DNA from: Catenaria anguillulae PL171
Taxonomy: Eukaryota; Blastocladiomycota; Blastocladiomycetes; Blastocladiales; Catenariaceae
Assembly (NCBI GenBank): GCA_002102555.1
Contig: MCFL01000052.1
Location: 1 to 64,000 of the forward strand
Direction of reading: 5' to 3'
DNA length: 64,000 nt
Of the stretch, positions 1-11,764 are shown in pieces. The translations under genes and the position numbers were made by a program. Each line of letters begins with the position of its first letter. Position 1 is the first letter of the stretch. Under the pieces are notes generated by a model. It saw nothing but the letters and a program-made list of their open reading frames with translations. It had not been told where the DNA came from and did no database searches.

Positions 1-460
1 AACGCTCTGGGTGCAGCGTTTGCCATTCACGGGGAGAAAGTGCCTTTTTACGATCGGGATGGAAGAATGTGCGCGAGTCGCGGATCAGGTCGGACTCGGA
101 CTCTTGCGGTGGAGCGTCGCCAGCGTTAGGTTCGGGCGACGGAGAATGTGACGGCGAAGAAGAGGACGATGGCAAGTTGGAGGCGTCGTCAACTGGCTTG
201 TCATCATTATCGGATCCTTCGAGGAGCGATGCGCTGGAGGAGACGGTGGATGATTCTACGGTCGTGTCCAGTGCTTGGGTTGGACTCGCTGGGGTACTAC
301 TACTACCGCTGCTGCTGCTGATGGCTGGCTGTGCTCCTTCTGGCCCGAGTAAAGCTCCCTCTTGTGCTGCATGTGACTGAGCTTTGGCGGCGGATCGGGT
401 CCTTGGCTTTGTGGGCTGTGGCGGCTGGGCCGGAGGGGATGTGTGTACACTGCCTTTCAT
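1..460 (-). CDS. Partial hypothetical protein, low-complexity N-terminus, runs off the left edge
   Basis: Reading leftward from an ATG at 460, the frame stays open to base 1, about 153 codons. The product is rich in Ser, Pro, Ala, Gln and acidic residues and ends in the window with a basic, less repetitive stretch (around FFHPDRKKALSPREW). The amino-acid composition looks like real coding on this strand. The same DNA read forward would give a short ORF with a spurious hydrophobic run. I do not recognise a family; the folded part probably lies outside the window. An in-frame upstream start or intron is possible. Confidence 0.5.
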   Translation of the reverse strand, partial: MKGSVHTSPPAQPPQPTKPRTRSAAKAQSHAAQEGALLGPEGAQPAISSSSGSSSTPASPTQALDTTVESSTVSSSASLLEGSDNDDKPVDDASNLPSSSSSPSHSPSPEPNAGDAPPQESESDLIRDSRTFFHPDRKKALSPREWQTLHPER

Positions 461-1993
461 TTGCGTGTTGCTTCAAATTCATGGGCCAGATTCATTTGAA
501 AACATATGTCATGTACCTACCCGTCTGCTTGTCGTGCGTGGCATGCTCCAGCGGTCCAGGATCGGCGTTCAACGAAAGCAGATCGGAGAGCAGTGTTGGT
601 ATGGAAACATTTCCTGCAACGCGTCACACCCCCCCCCCATCATCTCTTCCCACACCATGACGAACCAACGATGAAACGAGACGTTTCATCGGGCTTTGAG
701 AATCCATTCAAGCCATCTCGGCATCTGGATATGCAAGCATTGATGTTAATGAGGGTCTCAACGGTACACTCACATGCAACTGAGCACTCTGTGCAATCAA
801 CTGAAACACTGCGGAATCCCTCCTTCCAAGTCGTTCAGGCAATGAGCACGTAAGCGACTGGACACGGCTCTCTTCTGTTCGCACTTCAGGCTGCCACTAC
901 CTCGTCCTCACGAAGTTTCTCACCACTCTGGCGCCAACCAATTCGACCCGTTATTCCGCAGTCATTAATCGCACATAAGCTGCGTTGCAACCTGAGAGGC
1001 CCACGGAAACAGTACTTTCCATCGTGCCACTGTAACGCTCTGCGACGTCATGAGAAATCATCCTCGTAGTAGAGTACGTATACCACCATTTTTCCCTCTG
1101 ATTCTGTCACTCGCAAACGTTCCCACCCCGATCCGACGATATGCATTGCTGTCCCGCGACGCGGGAGTCTTGACCTTGGATGGAAAGCCAGCCCCTAAAA
1201 AGGCCCATCTCCAACCATTGTAGGGGGCCCAAAGTGCTCCTGAATCTCGACTCTCCCCCACCCCAGTTGCCATTCATTGTCGTTAAACGTGAGCGTTGGG
1301 GGCCCACTGATTCAAAAAAAAAAATTATGGAAAGCAGCAAGACGGCATGAAAAAAAAAAAAGTTCCTTCCCGCTTGCCTTTGCTAGTTCTTCTCTCCAGT
1401 ACTGGACTTGCTGGATTCAACATTGGCCCTCACATCAAGTATCACTACCATTCCTCTGTTCGCACTCCATTTCTTATACGCGTTCTAGAATGGTTGGCTG
1501 GCAACTGGCTGGGGTTTAGCTGTGGCAGGCGCCGGCGATGCAGCGGCGGATTGGAACTCTCGCTCGATTTCTCCATCTCACTTTTCCTGAAAAGAGACTG
1601 ACGTATCGCTCTCCCGAGATTGTGTTACTTGCTGCTGTATAGATATCAGGACTTTGATCTCATTTGACCTCTTCCTCTGTCAACCATTCGCGCGCAATGC
1701 TTTTTCTTGTAAGGGACGAGTCAGTAAGGCCAAGCGGATGCAATGCATAGAGCAATTCTGAGACTCTAAATGTATGATATCCGACTTTCAAACAGTACTA
1801 AATAGTAGTATGATGATCCCAAATGGTGAACAATCAAAAGACTGTGACAGGAATCCTGATCCAAACAATAGACCATCAGGAGTGGTCATGGCACTATCTG
1901 CCTCCTCGCCTCCAATTGCATCACTTGTCCTTTGGTCGCCCCTTGTCCAGGTACAACTGATGGAAGACATGCACGGCCTCCAACTTCTGAATG
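461..1993. other. Intergenic, no supported gene
   Basis: Short overlapping ORFs occur in several frames but none has a convincing composition, splice-linked continuation or family motif. Homopolymer A runs occur at about 1315-1324 and 1349-1361. It probably holds the promoter of the leftward gene at 1-460. I see nothing else to annotate. Confidence 0.5.
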
Positions 1994-2720
1994 TCAGCCA
2001 AGTCTGACTACCACGCGGCCATTGTCCAAAACAGAGTCGAACCACTTGATGCGGTACTCAAAAACGTTGCGGAAATCCACACGACAGACGTGTGAATCGA
2101 AAATGGCCCCGCGGCAGCCAGGGTGGCCAGCAATACGCGACTTGTGCTGCTCTTCCAAAGCAAGCGCGCACGGGCGGCCAGCGGGCACATACAGTCACTC
2201 GTCAAACCAGAGGAGGCCAGTCTTGTCGAGCTTGAGGTCTGGGAAGCGGCAAAAGGCCCTGGGTCTGCGCTCGGCAAACACGTTCTCGACCATCCCCCTC
2301 CTCACAGCAGCCATCAACTTGGACTCCTCGTCAACCCGCACGTCCGTAATCAACACCTCATTGTCAACCCTCACTCTCAGCATCTGAATCAGCGTTGGGC
2401 ACGGCAGCAACCACAGCGAGGGCGCGGTCAGAAAGTAGCGGCCAGCCAAAGTCGGGCGCATCGTCTGCCCCGTAATCCGCGAGGCGTGAGAGCGCGTCGG
2501 CGCGGCCATTGTCCATAATGGCCGTGTACTGGATCCGGAAGTTGAACTACCAGCGGGCATGACGCTGCAACTCAAACTTGGCCGTGCGGAAGTGCTCAAG
2601 GTTTATTTGGGCCGTAATGACGTCGACAGAGTGGCGCGCGCACACATAGAGCCGTCACACCTCAAACACCACCTTGATCTCTGAGAGCTCCTTGCCCAAT
2701 GAGACGGTTGAGCTCGGGAA
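1994..2720 (-). mobile_element. Ty3/gypsy retrotransposon pol remnant (RNase H to integrase zinc-binding region)
   Basis: Read on the minus strand in three alternating frames, this segment gives the end of an RNase H domain and the start of an integrase. The RNase H part has a NLEHF box, a RHARW box that stands where the family has RQARW, and the ADALSR box that ends this domain in Ty3/gypsy elements. After an acidic linker comes the pre-integrase motif with GLLWFDE, LYVPAG and a His-x-His-type AGHPG box. Stops (for example near 2655) and frame changes break the reading, so this is a dead fragment. No LTRs, reverse transcriptase core or integrase catalytic core were recognised around it. Confidence 0.78.
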
Positions 2721-3353
2721 CCGTGAGTGAGTGCGAGTTGAACGCGACTGGCCGGAGCGCACCGTGTCGTCAAACTGGGAGAGCAAGCACCGATGGCGAA
2801 TTGGACGCATTGACTTTGACGACGGCTTAAGCGGGTCCAGATGGGCGAGCATGGGCTGAGAGTCGTGGAGGCGAGCTTGAGGGCCGCAAATGCGCGTCCT
2901 CCTCCTTACTCCACCTCTATGGTATATCTTTGCGCGTGAGCACCATGAGCTGATGCTGATGGCTGGCTGTGCTCCTGCTGGCCAGGCATACGGCCCATCG
3001 AGATGATCACTGTGTGGGGACGTTATCGTTGAGAACGTGGACGGGTGACGGCGGGGATGAGAGAACACGGCTACGGCTGGCGCGAGGGCGTAATCATGAC
3101 GGCAGCCGGAAAGTGGGCAGGAGCGATTGCGAGAGGTGGTGTCACTTTTCGCCAACTTCAGGCGCATGTGTTGGTCGCGCTACTTGGACGAAGTATTCAA
3201 GTGCTGAACTGGATTCGATGGTGGATGAGGTGACTTACTCGGCTCCGATTCAAGTCAAGGAGAACACCCTAGGATTGTGAGGGTTGATGAATATTTTTAC
3301 TGAAAATGAGCACCAATCACACGCCCGGAACGACACTGACCCCACCACGCATC
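2721..3353. other. Intergenic, no supported gene
   Basis: This stretch lies between the retroelement remnant and the 3' end of the TFIIF alpha gene. Short ORFs on both strands have no recognisable motif. Part of it may be more decayed upstream pol sequence, since the RNase H reading begins near 2720. Confidence 0.4.
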
Positions 3354-5584
3354 TCACTGCCTCAAGTGCAACTTCTTGTTTGCATCCTTTTGAACCATGC
3401 TCGCCTTCAACACCTCGACAAACGCCTCCTTGCCATACACGGCAATCTGCTCCTGTCCCCTTGGCAGCGCTTGAATCAACTGCCCCGCCGTGAGCGGACC
3501 CCTGGACCGCAGCGTGGCGCGAATCTCGTCGCGTGAAAAGGGCGGCGGCGGCGGATTCGGGTTTTGCCCACCCGATCCGTTCTTGGGCGCCGGGTCCAGG
3601 TTGGCAGCCGATGCAGAGCGTTTGGTTTGACCCGAACCATTGGCGGTAGCAGCAGCCTTGGCTTTGGCTGTGGCAGCGGCGGCCAGCGCGCGCATGACTG
3701 CATCTGACGGCCTTGAACCGCCGGCAGCGGGCGCCTCGGCGGCATCTTGACCCGCACCCTCTTCTGGCCCCTCTCCATCTTCACCCTCCTCATCACTGCC
3801 AAACCATTCATCGTCGTCATCTTCGCTCTCATACCCTTGCGACCGCAACAACTTGATCATTTGCTTGCCGCCCGACGACAGCTCCTTTGTCCCTGCGCCG
3901 CTGCCACCACTTCTAGCGGCATTCGCCCCACCCGCTGCCGCACCGGCGGTATCTTCCACAAGAAAGTCCTCATCGAAATCCTCATCCATGGCCTCGCCAC
4001 CCAATCCAAGAGCAAACATTTGCTTGATCTGGCTCTTGAACCCTTCGTTCTCGTCCTCCAAATCGCCCACCACATCCTCCTCGTCGTCGGCAAACTGTTC
4101 CGTCAAATCGAAATCAAGCTCGTCCACATCGCCCCAATCCTTGCCGCCGGCGCCGCCCGATCCACTGCCGCCGCCAGCACGCTTGATTGATACACGCCCC
4201 GTGCCCGAAGCGCCGCCGTCGGCGTCACCCGACGCAGAGTCGGATTGGTTGAGCCTGTGCAGGAGTTTGGCAGCTGCAGACGTGGGTGCGCCTTGGCCGC
4301 TCGCCGAGACCGCTTGAGCTTGATGAGCTCCTCCGCTTGGTCGGCCGTGATGGTGGGCGCGCGCAAGTTGCGTTCGGCAAACTTGAACCAGTTGGACACG
4401 GGCGTCACTTTGAAGTGTGCCATCGAGCCTTTGGTAATGCCTGGGACGGGTTCGGTCTGGTCATGGGAGTGAGTGAGTCTGGCATGTCAAATGGGGAAAA
4501 GACACAAGACCAAGATGGCGTACATCGTGGATAAACAAAAAGTACTCGCTCTGTGGGTCCTCCCTCGCACCCAAAAACACGCGCTCGTTCTTTTCGGGGA
4601 CGCGGTATCTGAACTTTTCCTTTTCGTACTTGCGCTTCCACTTTGGTCCACTTGGAGCGGCAGCTGCCGCAGCACCGTCCTGGGTTTCGCATCCAGGTCC
4701 ATCTTATCTTGTGCTCATGGCCATTCTTGTCTTGGGCTGTTGCCGCCTCAGCCTCCTCCTCTTCTTCTTCTTCTTCCTCGCTCGATTCCAACCTCTCGGC
4801 CTCATTGGTTTTCCCCGCCGCCAACAGCATCTTGCGCAAGGTCCTGCGCTTCAACTTGCGCGCAGCCTTTTCCGATGCGCCGGGATCGGCACCATGCAAG
4901 ACCCAGGGGGTGATTTCCTCACGGCGTGCAAGCCGCACGGCATCGTCGACCATGCGAATCTCACGCGTGCGCTTCTGGAACGCTGACGACTTGGGTGCGG
5001 CCGCAGAGGCTGCCGTGGTTGCGGGCGTGGCAGCTGGATCTGCATCGTCGTCGGCCACTGCGGCCGTGGGCACACGTGCGCCGCCGTAGGGCGCGATTTT
5101 GGACGGATCGGCAACTTGCTTTTCCTTTTTCAGCGGATACTTTTTCTGCTGCTCGCCTTCCTTGCCCTTGGTATGATCATCGGCGGGCGTGCCGAGCGCC
5201 GCAGCGGCCATGCCCATGCCACTGGCCTTTGCCTCGGCAGCGGCTTGCTCTGCAGACTGTTCAGCAGCAGCAGCAGCGGCGGCGGCGGCCTTGGCCTGGG
5301 CGTCAATGACGGATTGCGGGAGGGCCGCGGCAGGTCGCGGAGCTCGCGGCGTGACAGGGTGACGGGAGCAACGAGGTGCTCATCCAGGATGAGGGGCTTC
5401 GGGGTGGCGAAGCGGGCAATGTGCAGGCGGTGGTCCTTGGGGAGGGACGAGGACGTGAGCGGGTAAGTCGTGAGTGCGGCTGCCGTGGTGGTGGTCGGTG
5501 GCCTAGGTGTGAGGCCCGGCCCAGGCCAGAGCCAGAGCCAGGCCCAGCGGTTGGTTTCTTTGCATTCGACGGAGAAGAGGACAT
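3354..5584 (-). CDS. TFG1: Transcription initiation factor IIF alpha subunit (RAP74/Tfg1), frameshifted
   Basis: This is the large subunit of TFIIF, which escorts RNA polymerase II to promoters. From an ATG at 5584 the product gives, in order: a fungal-type dimerisation N-terminus (YPLTSS, HIARFATPK, PVTLSRREL); the block FQKRTREIRMVDDAVRLARR with ITPWVLHG; the KWKRKYEKEKFRYRVP segment followed by YFLFIHD; the region MAHFKVTPVSNWFKFA; an acidic Ser/Glu-rich linker (EDDDDEWFGSDEE); and a C-terminal winged helix (RDEIRATLRSRGPLTAG to the end). One intron fits at 4441-4523, with donor GTACGC. The frame changes without a splice site near 5510, 5330, 4690 and 4300. The family assignment is firm; the intactness of this copy is not. 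It is transcribed divergently from MRS2, with about 290 bp between start codons. Confidence 0.88.
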
Positions 5585-5874
5585 TGTGCCGTTGCCCAGG
5601 GTGGTTGCAAGTGGCAGGACTGAGAGTGTGGCGGTCTTGCGTCTTTGGATTGGATCATGATGGGTCTCGTCAAGTCGAGTGCGGATTGATTTGATCTTGA
5701 CTTGACGTTGCATGCCGATCAAGGACATGTTCCTGCTAATCTAGAGCGCACCTGAACCTTTCTGGACTGTCTGGAACTACTCGCCCGATTCCAGGAGGCC
5801 GCCTCCATCACCATTTTTCCATTGAAGTCGACGTCAATGGAAGACATCAATATGTAGTCCAGCTCAAAGCAGCC

Positions 5875-7805
5875 ATGATTCCGATCCCGCCATCAGCATC
5901 CGCATTCTCCCCTGCAGCCCGGTGTGCCGCCCTTGCCTCGACCCGGGGCTCCTGCCCCATCGCACTCGGAATGTCTGCCAAGAGGCTCCATCGCTGCTGG
6001 CACCGTCCCGCATTTGCCCGGCTCTCCTCTTCCTCTTCGTCACGCTACAGCCGCCTGGGCCTTCTGGAATCCTACTACCCGTCGCCATACCCGTATCCGT
6101 CCCCGTCTCCGTACCCACCACCGCCGCCCTCGGCCATCGCCGCCTCCCTCCCGTACCGCGTGGGTCACTTTTCCTCAGCCTCGCCCGCCCCGCCGCTCCC
6201 TCTCGGATCCATCAGCGGCTACTCTGACCACCCATTGCGCTCGCCATCCACCACGGAGCTCTCCTGGAAATGCACATCCATCTCCACATCGGGCCACGTC
6301 CAGGAATCCGTGTCCACCTTTTCCAAGCTCGCATTCTGCAAGCAACACCACTTGCAGCCGCGCGACCTGCGCAAGCTCGATGCTCGCTACACGGATCAGT
6401 ACCCTGCCATCTTACCGCGAGCGTCCAGTGTCCTGGTCGTCAACTTGCATCATGTGCGCGCGCTCATTACACCCGAGTCGGTCATGTTGTTCAATCACGG
6501 CAACGGCAATGGAAACGGCACTACAGCGGCAACTAATCCCATGACGCCGGCGGCTGCACGGGCGCATGCCGACTTGGTTGGCCTGCTCAGGCATCGGTTG
6601 AGCGTTTGGTGGGCCGCAACACATGCGGCCACGTCACAGGCGGCCGAGTTTGACAACGACGGACCAATTGCCTCAAGTGCATTGCCGTCTTCCTGCTCCT
6701 CATCGCCCGACTCTACACTATCCACTACCGCCACCACCACCACCACCACGAGCGAGATTGGTGCAGAGCTGCCCTTTGAATTTGTTGTTCTCGAAACCAT
6801 CCTGCAAAACGTCCTTGCGACTCTGGACGACGAGCTGCGCGAGCTTGCCCGACCCGTCGATGCTCTTGTCCATGCGCTTGTACGTGACGGGGGCGGCGCC
6901 GGAGGCGACCCGGCACGCCAGCGTGACTTGCTGGCCGACATGTATGTCTACGTGCAGCGGCTGAGCACTTTCAGACAACCATCAGCAACATTCGCGATGT
7001 GTTGCGGGAGGTGCTGGAAAACGAGGAGGATTTGGAAGAGATGGTACACGCTTGTTTTCTTGTCTATCTTGTTTTTCATTTCCTTGCATGTCACCTTTTA
7101 ACCTACATTGCAAATTTCCATCACACAGCACCTCACCTCGCTCACCTCATCCACCTCACCGGCGCCACTCGACAACCACGATGACCTCGAACTGCTGATC
7201 GAAACCTATCTGTCGTACACGGAAGAGCTTCTCGACTCGACCTCGCCATGTTGCAAACCGTACAGTCCACGGAACGCTTCATCACGCTGACGCTCGACTC
7301 GCAACGCAACGCCCTGCTCATTCTCGAAATCAAATTTGCCATGTTTGGTGTTGCGTGTACCTCTGGCGCCTTGCTCGCGTCGCTCTTTGGCATGAACCTC
7401 ATGTCCGGACTCGAAGAGTCCCCGTGGCATTTGCCGCCGTATGCACCTTGACGGGCGCCATTTCGGCGGCGTGTTGGGCAGCGGTATTTGGCGGATGAAG
7501 GCAGTCACGCGACGAACCCAGTTGCCCGATGCGCTGTTGCCTGCGGTAGGCTCGGCGTCACATCAGATGGCATGCATCAACGGCCACTGCACGTGGATTC
7601 GCAGTTTGGAGCAAGCGCACGGCCGTTGGTGGAGGTGGCGGCAGTCGGGGCGCCGACGCCCAGGGTCGGGACCATGCCGGGTAGCGGACAGGCGCATGCG
7701 CAGGGGCAAGGGCATGGCCAGCAGCAGCAGGATCTGCATCAGAGATTGATTACTGGATTGTTCAAGTCGTTTGAGCGGCCCAGGTTCGAGTTTGGACATC
7801 GCTGA
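5875..7805 (+). CDS. MRS2: Mrs2/CorA-type magnesium channel, probably mitochondrial, frameshifted
   Basis: Mrs2 proteins form pentameric Mg2+ channels in the mitochondrial inner membrane. The N-terminus is Ser/Arg-rich with few acids, compatible with a targeting peptide. Then come the Mrs2 signatures: LQPRDLRKLDARYTDQYPAI, LVVNLHHVRALITPESVMLF, FEFVVLETILQNVL, LENEEDLEEM, a DLELLIETYLSYTEELLDS helix, LDSQRN, and TM1 ending in the hallmark GMN (LFGMNLMSG). TM2 (AAVCTLTGAISAACWA) follows only after a frame change. One intron fits at 7044-7128. The reading frame must shift near 6975, 7228 and 7433, each time equal to one lost base. The frame after TM2 is uncertain: the protein ends at about 7497, or continues to 7805 after another shift. 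N-terminal Pro/Tyr/Ser and Thr runs are low complexity. Confidence 0.85.
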
Positions 7806-8424
7806 GACCGCCTGGGGAGCAAGCGGACGTGGATGACTGAGTGATGAATGACTCGCCAATAATTGTACATTACTGATAACAACTGAATAGTTTGCCTTCT
7901 CATTTCCATGTCTGGTTAATCCCATTCTTGTTCGTCTGTGTGTGACTCAAAAGCCACCCCACTTCCGTCATTTGTTGTCATTTGCCGTGTCACCCGTCAC
8001 CCGCGTCGTACTCGTCGGGGCTGCTGTAATGACTGTACCTACACTACTGACTTTGGAAGATGTGTCCCCCTGACTCTTGCCGCACCCCGGCACCTCACTT
8101 TGGCCTTTTCCTTGTACTTTTGTGGGAACAAGTTCGTTGTCGGGTGAGAGACGCGAGACTTGCACGTGCGACGTGACTGTTTTGCGACCCAAGATGTGTT
8201 GCTGCACGTGATGGGTTGCCAGCGTTCACGCCCAGACTTGTCTCGCAGCCGCCAACGACCACGCCCGTTGGCCCCTCTTCATCGAATGCAATGCAATCGC
8301 ATGGACCCAGTATACCGCCAACGGACACTTGACGCAACGCACGACCTAAAAAGTTGAAGCGCAACCCCCTCCTCCCCAGTACAGGCGTATCCTCGATCCA
8401 TCAACCATCAACCCAATCAACACC
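7806..8424. other. Intergenic between MRS2 and valyl-tRNA synthetase
   Basis: No supported gene. The last 100 bases should contain the promoter and 5' leader of the synthetase gene. No clear TATA element was seen. Confidence 0.5.
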
Positions 8425-11400
8425 ATGTCTGCCCCCATCGACCCAACCGCCGCGGCCGCTGCTGCTGCTGCCGCCGACTCGGCTGCCCAAGAGCTGTCCA
8501 AGAACCAGCTCAAGAATGAAGCCAAGAAGAAGGCAAAGATGGAAAAGTTCCTAGCCAAGCAAGCCAAGCAAGCCGCTACTCCGACTGCTACTGCCGACGG
8601 CGACACATCTGCGGCACCCGCTGCGCCCAAGAAGGAAAAGAAGAAGCCCGCACCTGCTGCTGCCGCTGCTGCTACGGCACAGCCCGAAGTGTTGCCCGCC
8701 GACACGACGCCCAAGGGCGAAAAGAAGGACATGTCGACGACTATGGCGTCGGCTTACTCGCCAAAGCATGTCGAGGCCGCGTGGGATGCGTGGTGGGAGA
8801 AGCAAGGGTATTTCAAGCCCAGGTTGCAAGAAGATGGCAGTGCAATGCCCAGGGGCACGTATGTGATTCCTATTCCGCCGCCCAACGTCACTGGCTCTTT
8901 GCATCTCGGTACGCACGTGCTCTTTTTTTTTTTCTTCAATCGCAGATCGTTTCTCACCCGATGCGCCGGGATTGGTGCGCAAAACACAGGTCACGCACTC
9001 ACCGTGTCGATTCAAGACACGTTGACCCGCTGGAACCGCATGTTGGGCAAGACGGTGCTCTACAACCCTGGATGCGATCACGCCGGTATTGCCACCCAGT
9101 CGGTTGTCGAAAAGCGCCTGTACAAGGAGCAAAAGATCACGCGTCACCAGCTCGGCCGCGAAAAGTTTTTGGAAAAGTGTGGGAGTGGAAGGAGTTGTAC
9201 GGCGATCGCATTTACGGGCAGTTGCGCCGGTTGGGCACGTCGGGCGATTGGGACCGTGCTTGCTTTACCATGGACCCTGTACGGCACTCTTGTGTGATGC
9301 GTGCAATCTTGGATTGGTGACTGACCCCCCTACGTCTCCTACGCAGAAATTGTGCAAGGCCGTTACGGAAGCCTTTGTGCTTCTTCACCAAGAGGGCGTC
9401 ATTTACCGTGCAACCCGCCTCGTCAACTGGTGCTCGCACCTCAACACGGCCTTGTCCAACCTCGAAGTCGAAAACAAGGAGCTCAAGGGCGCACACTCTT
9501 GTCTGTTCCCGGATACGACCGCAAGGTGAGTTTGGCGTTATCATTTCGTTTGCCTACCCGGTGATTGACTCGCCCACCAACGAGGAAATCGTGGTTGCCA
9601 CGACGCGTATTGAAACCATGCTGGGTGATACCGCCATTGCCGTGCATCCGGAGGATCCGCGGTACGCCCACCTTGTGGGCAAGCACGTGCGCCACCCCTT
9701 CATTGCCGACCGCAAGATCCCGATCATCACGGATACCTATGTCGACAAGGATTTCGGAACGGGTGCCGTCAAGATCACGCCCGCGCACGACCCCAACGAT
9801 TACGACATTGGCAAGCGTCATGCGCTCGAGTTCATCAACATCATGAACGACGACGGCACGCTCAACGAGAATGCCGGCGACCAGTTCAAGGGCATGAAGC
9901 GGTTTGATGCTCGTTATGCCGTCCTGGACGCGCTCAAGAAGGCGGGCTTGTACCGTGAAACAAAGGACAATGCCATGGACCTGCCCGTGTGCTCGCGGTC
10001 GGGCGACGTGATTGAGCCGCGCCTCAAGCCCCAATGGTGGGTCAACTGCAAGGACATGGCCCAGTCGGCCATGGACGCCGTGCGCAACGGCGACTTGGAG
10101 ATTCAGCCAAAGGCCAGTGAGAAGGAGTGGTTCAGGTGGTTGGAGAACATTCAGGATTGGTGCATTTCGCGCCAGTTGTGGTGGGGCCATCGCATTCCGG
10201 CCTACCTTGTGCGCCTTGCCGACGCGCCCGCCGATTTCGACGAGAACGATGCCCAATTCTGGGTGTCTGGCCGCAATCAAGAAGAGGCCGAAAAGAATGC
10301 GCGCGCAAAGTTCCCGGGCAAGAAGTTTACGCTCGAGCAAGATCCGGATGTGCTCGACACGTGGTTCTCGTCGGGCTGTGGCCCTTCTCCATCTTTGGAT
10401 GGCCCGACGACACAAAGGATTGGACGTGTTTTACCCAACGTCACTGCTCGAGACGGGCTGGGACATTTTGTTCTTCTGGGTTGTGCGCATGGTGATGATG
10501 GGTATCAAGCTCACGGGCAAGGTTCCGTTTGCCAAGGTGTTTTGCCACGCCATGGTCCGCGACGCGCACGGCCGCAAAATGTCCAAGTCGCTCGGTAACG
10601 TGATTGACCCCGTGGACGTGATCCAAGGCATTTCGCTTGCCGACTTGCAGGCTCGCTTGGACGAGGGCAACTGGACCCGCGCGAGGTTGAAAAGGCAAAG
10701 GCTGGCCAAAAGCAAGATTACCCAAAGGGTATTCCCGAATGCGGTACCGATGCGTTGCGCTTTGCCCTGTGTGCCTACACGTCGTCGGGCCGTGACATCA
10801 ACTTGGACATTATGCGTGTCGAGGGCTACCGCAAGTTTTGCAACAAGCTGTGGAACGCGACCAAGTTTGCCCTTTCCAAGCTGCCGCCGACTACAAGCTG
10901 CCTGCCAACTGGGACCCCGTGCGCGATGCGGCCAAGGTGTCGGATGTTGAAAAGTGGATCTTGTACAAGTTCAACAAGGCCGCCGCCGAGGTCAACGCTA
11001 ACCTCGAGTCCATGAACTTTATGTCGACGACATCGGCCATGTACCAGTTTTGGCTGTACGAGCTTTGCGACGTTTACCTCGAGGCTGCCAAGGTGCTCAC
11101 GAGCGACTCGGCCAAGGCCACGCTCTACACTTGCCTTGACATGGGCCTGCGCATGTTGCACCCGATCATGCCGTTTGTCACGGAGGAGTTGTGGCAGCGC
11201 CTCCCGCGCCAGCAAGGCCAGCCAGAGTCGATTGTGATTGCGGCGTACCCGGAAAACAAGCCCGAGTGGACTGCCGCGTTCGAGGCGCCGGCGCGCGCAT
11301 TTGACGTTGTGCTCGATGCCGTCCGCAACGTGCGCTCGTTGCAGTCCGACTATGGCGTACCCTCTGCTGCCGTGTTTGTGCGCACCCACGACGCACAGTT

Positions 11401-11764
11401 CAAGACTGTGTTTGAGCAGGCAAAGGTGGTCATGGGCGGCTTGATCAAGGGCCTCGAGTCGGTCGAGATTGTCGACCAAGTGCCCGCAGGGTGTGCCGTG
11501 AGCTCGCTTTCGGACGCAGTTGCCGTTGCTCTCATGGTCAAGGGCCATGTGGATGTCGATGCCGAGGTGGCCAAGATTGAGGCAAAGAAGGCAAAGACCC
11601 AGCAGCAGATCGATGCGCTCAAGAAGAAGATGAGTGTGGACGGTTACGAGACCAAGGTCAAGGCCGATGTCCGTGAGACCAACGCGGCAAAGCTGAAGGC
11701 GGCCGAGGTCGAGATTGACTTGTTGGCCAAGGCCATTGAGAACTTCCTCAAGCTCAAGGATTAG
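8425..11764 (+). CDS. VAS1: Valyl-tRNA synthetase, cytosolic type, seven apparent single-base deletions
   Basis: This class I synthetase charges tRNA-Val. A Lys/Ala-rich N-terminal extension leads to [20 protein letters not shown]. The HIGH motif is split by an intron (8909-8989) and reads HLGHALTVS after splicing. The editing domain has [26 protein letters not shown] and [25 protein letters not shown] and the KMSKS loop ([14 protein letters not shown]) follow. The anticodon-binding domain has [13 protein letters not shown] and [13 protein letters not shown], and a C-terminal coiled coil ends at the stop. A second intron fits at about 9267-9346. Between 9177 and 10888 the frame must be moved seven times (about 9177, 9488, 9527, 10376, 10422, 10671, 10886), always by one lost base, mostly in a G or C run. 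Identity is certain; whether this copy is functional is not. Confidence 0.95.

Noticed and set aside
2969-3280. Forward ORFs of 60-100 codons
   Set aside because: No motif, no splice continuity, and basic composition typical of out-of-frame GC-rich DNA.
9170-9535. Programmed ribosomal frameshifting in the synthetase gene
   Set aside because: Seven separate shifts without a shared slippery heptamer or downstream structure make programmed events very unlikely.
9483-10415. 310-aa minus-strand ORF
   Set aside because: It is antisense to the valyl-tRNA synthetase and is open only because of GC-rich third positions.
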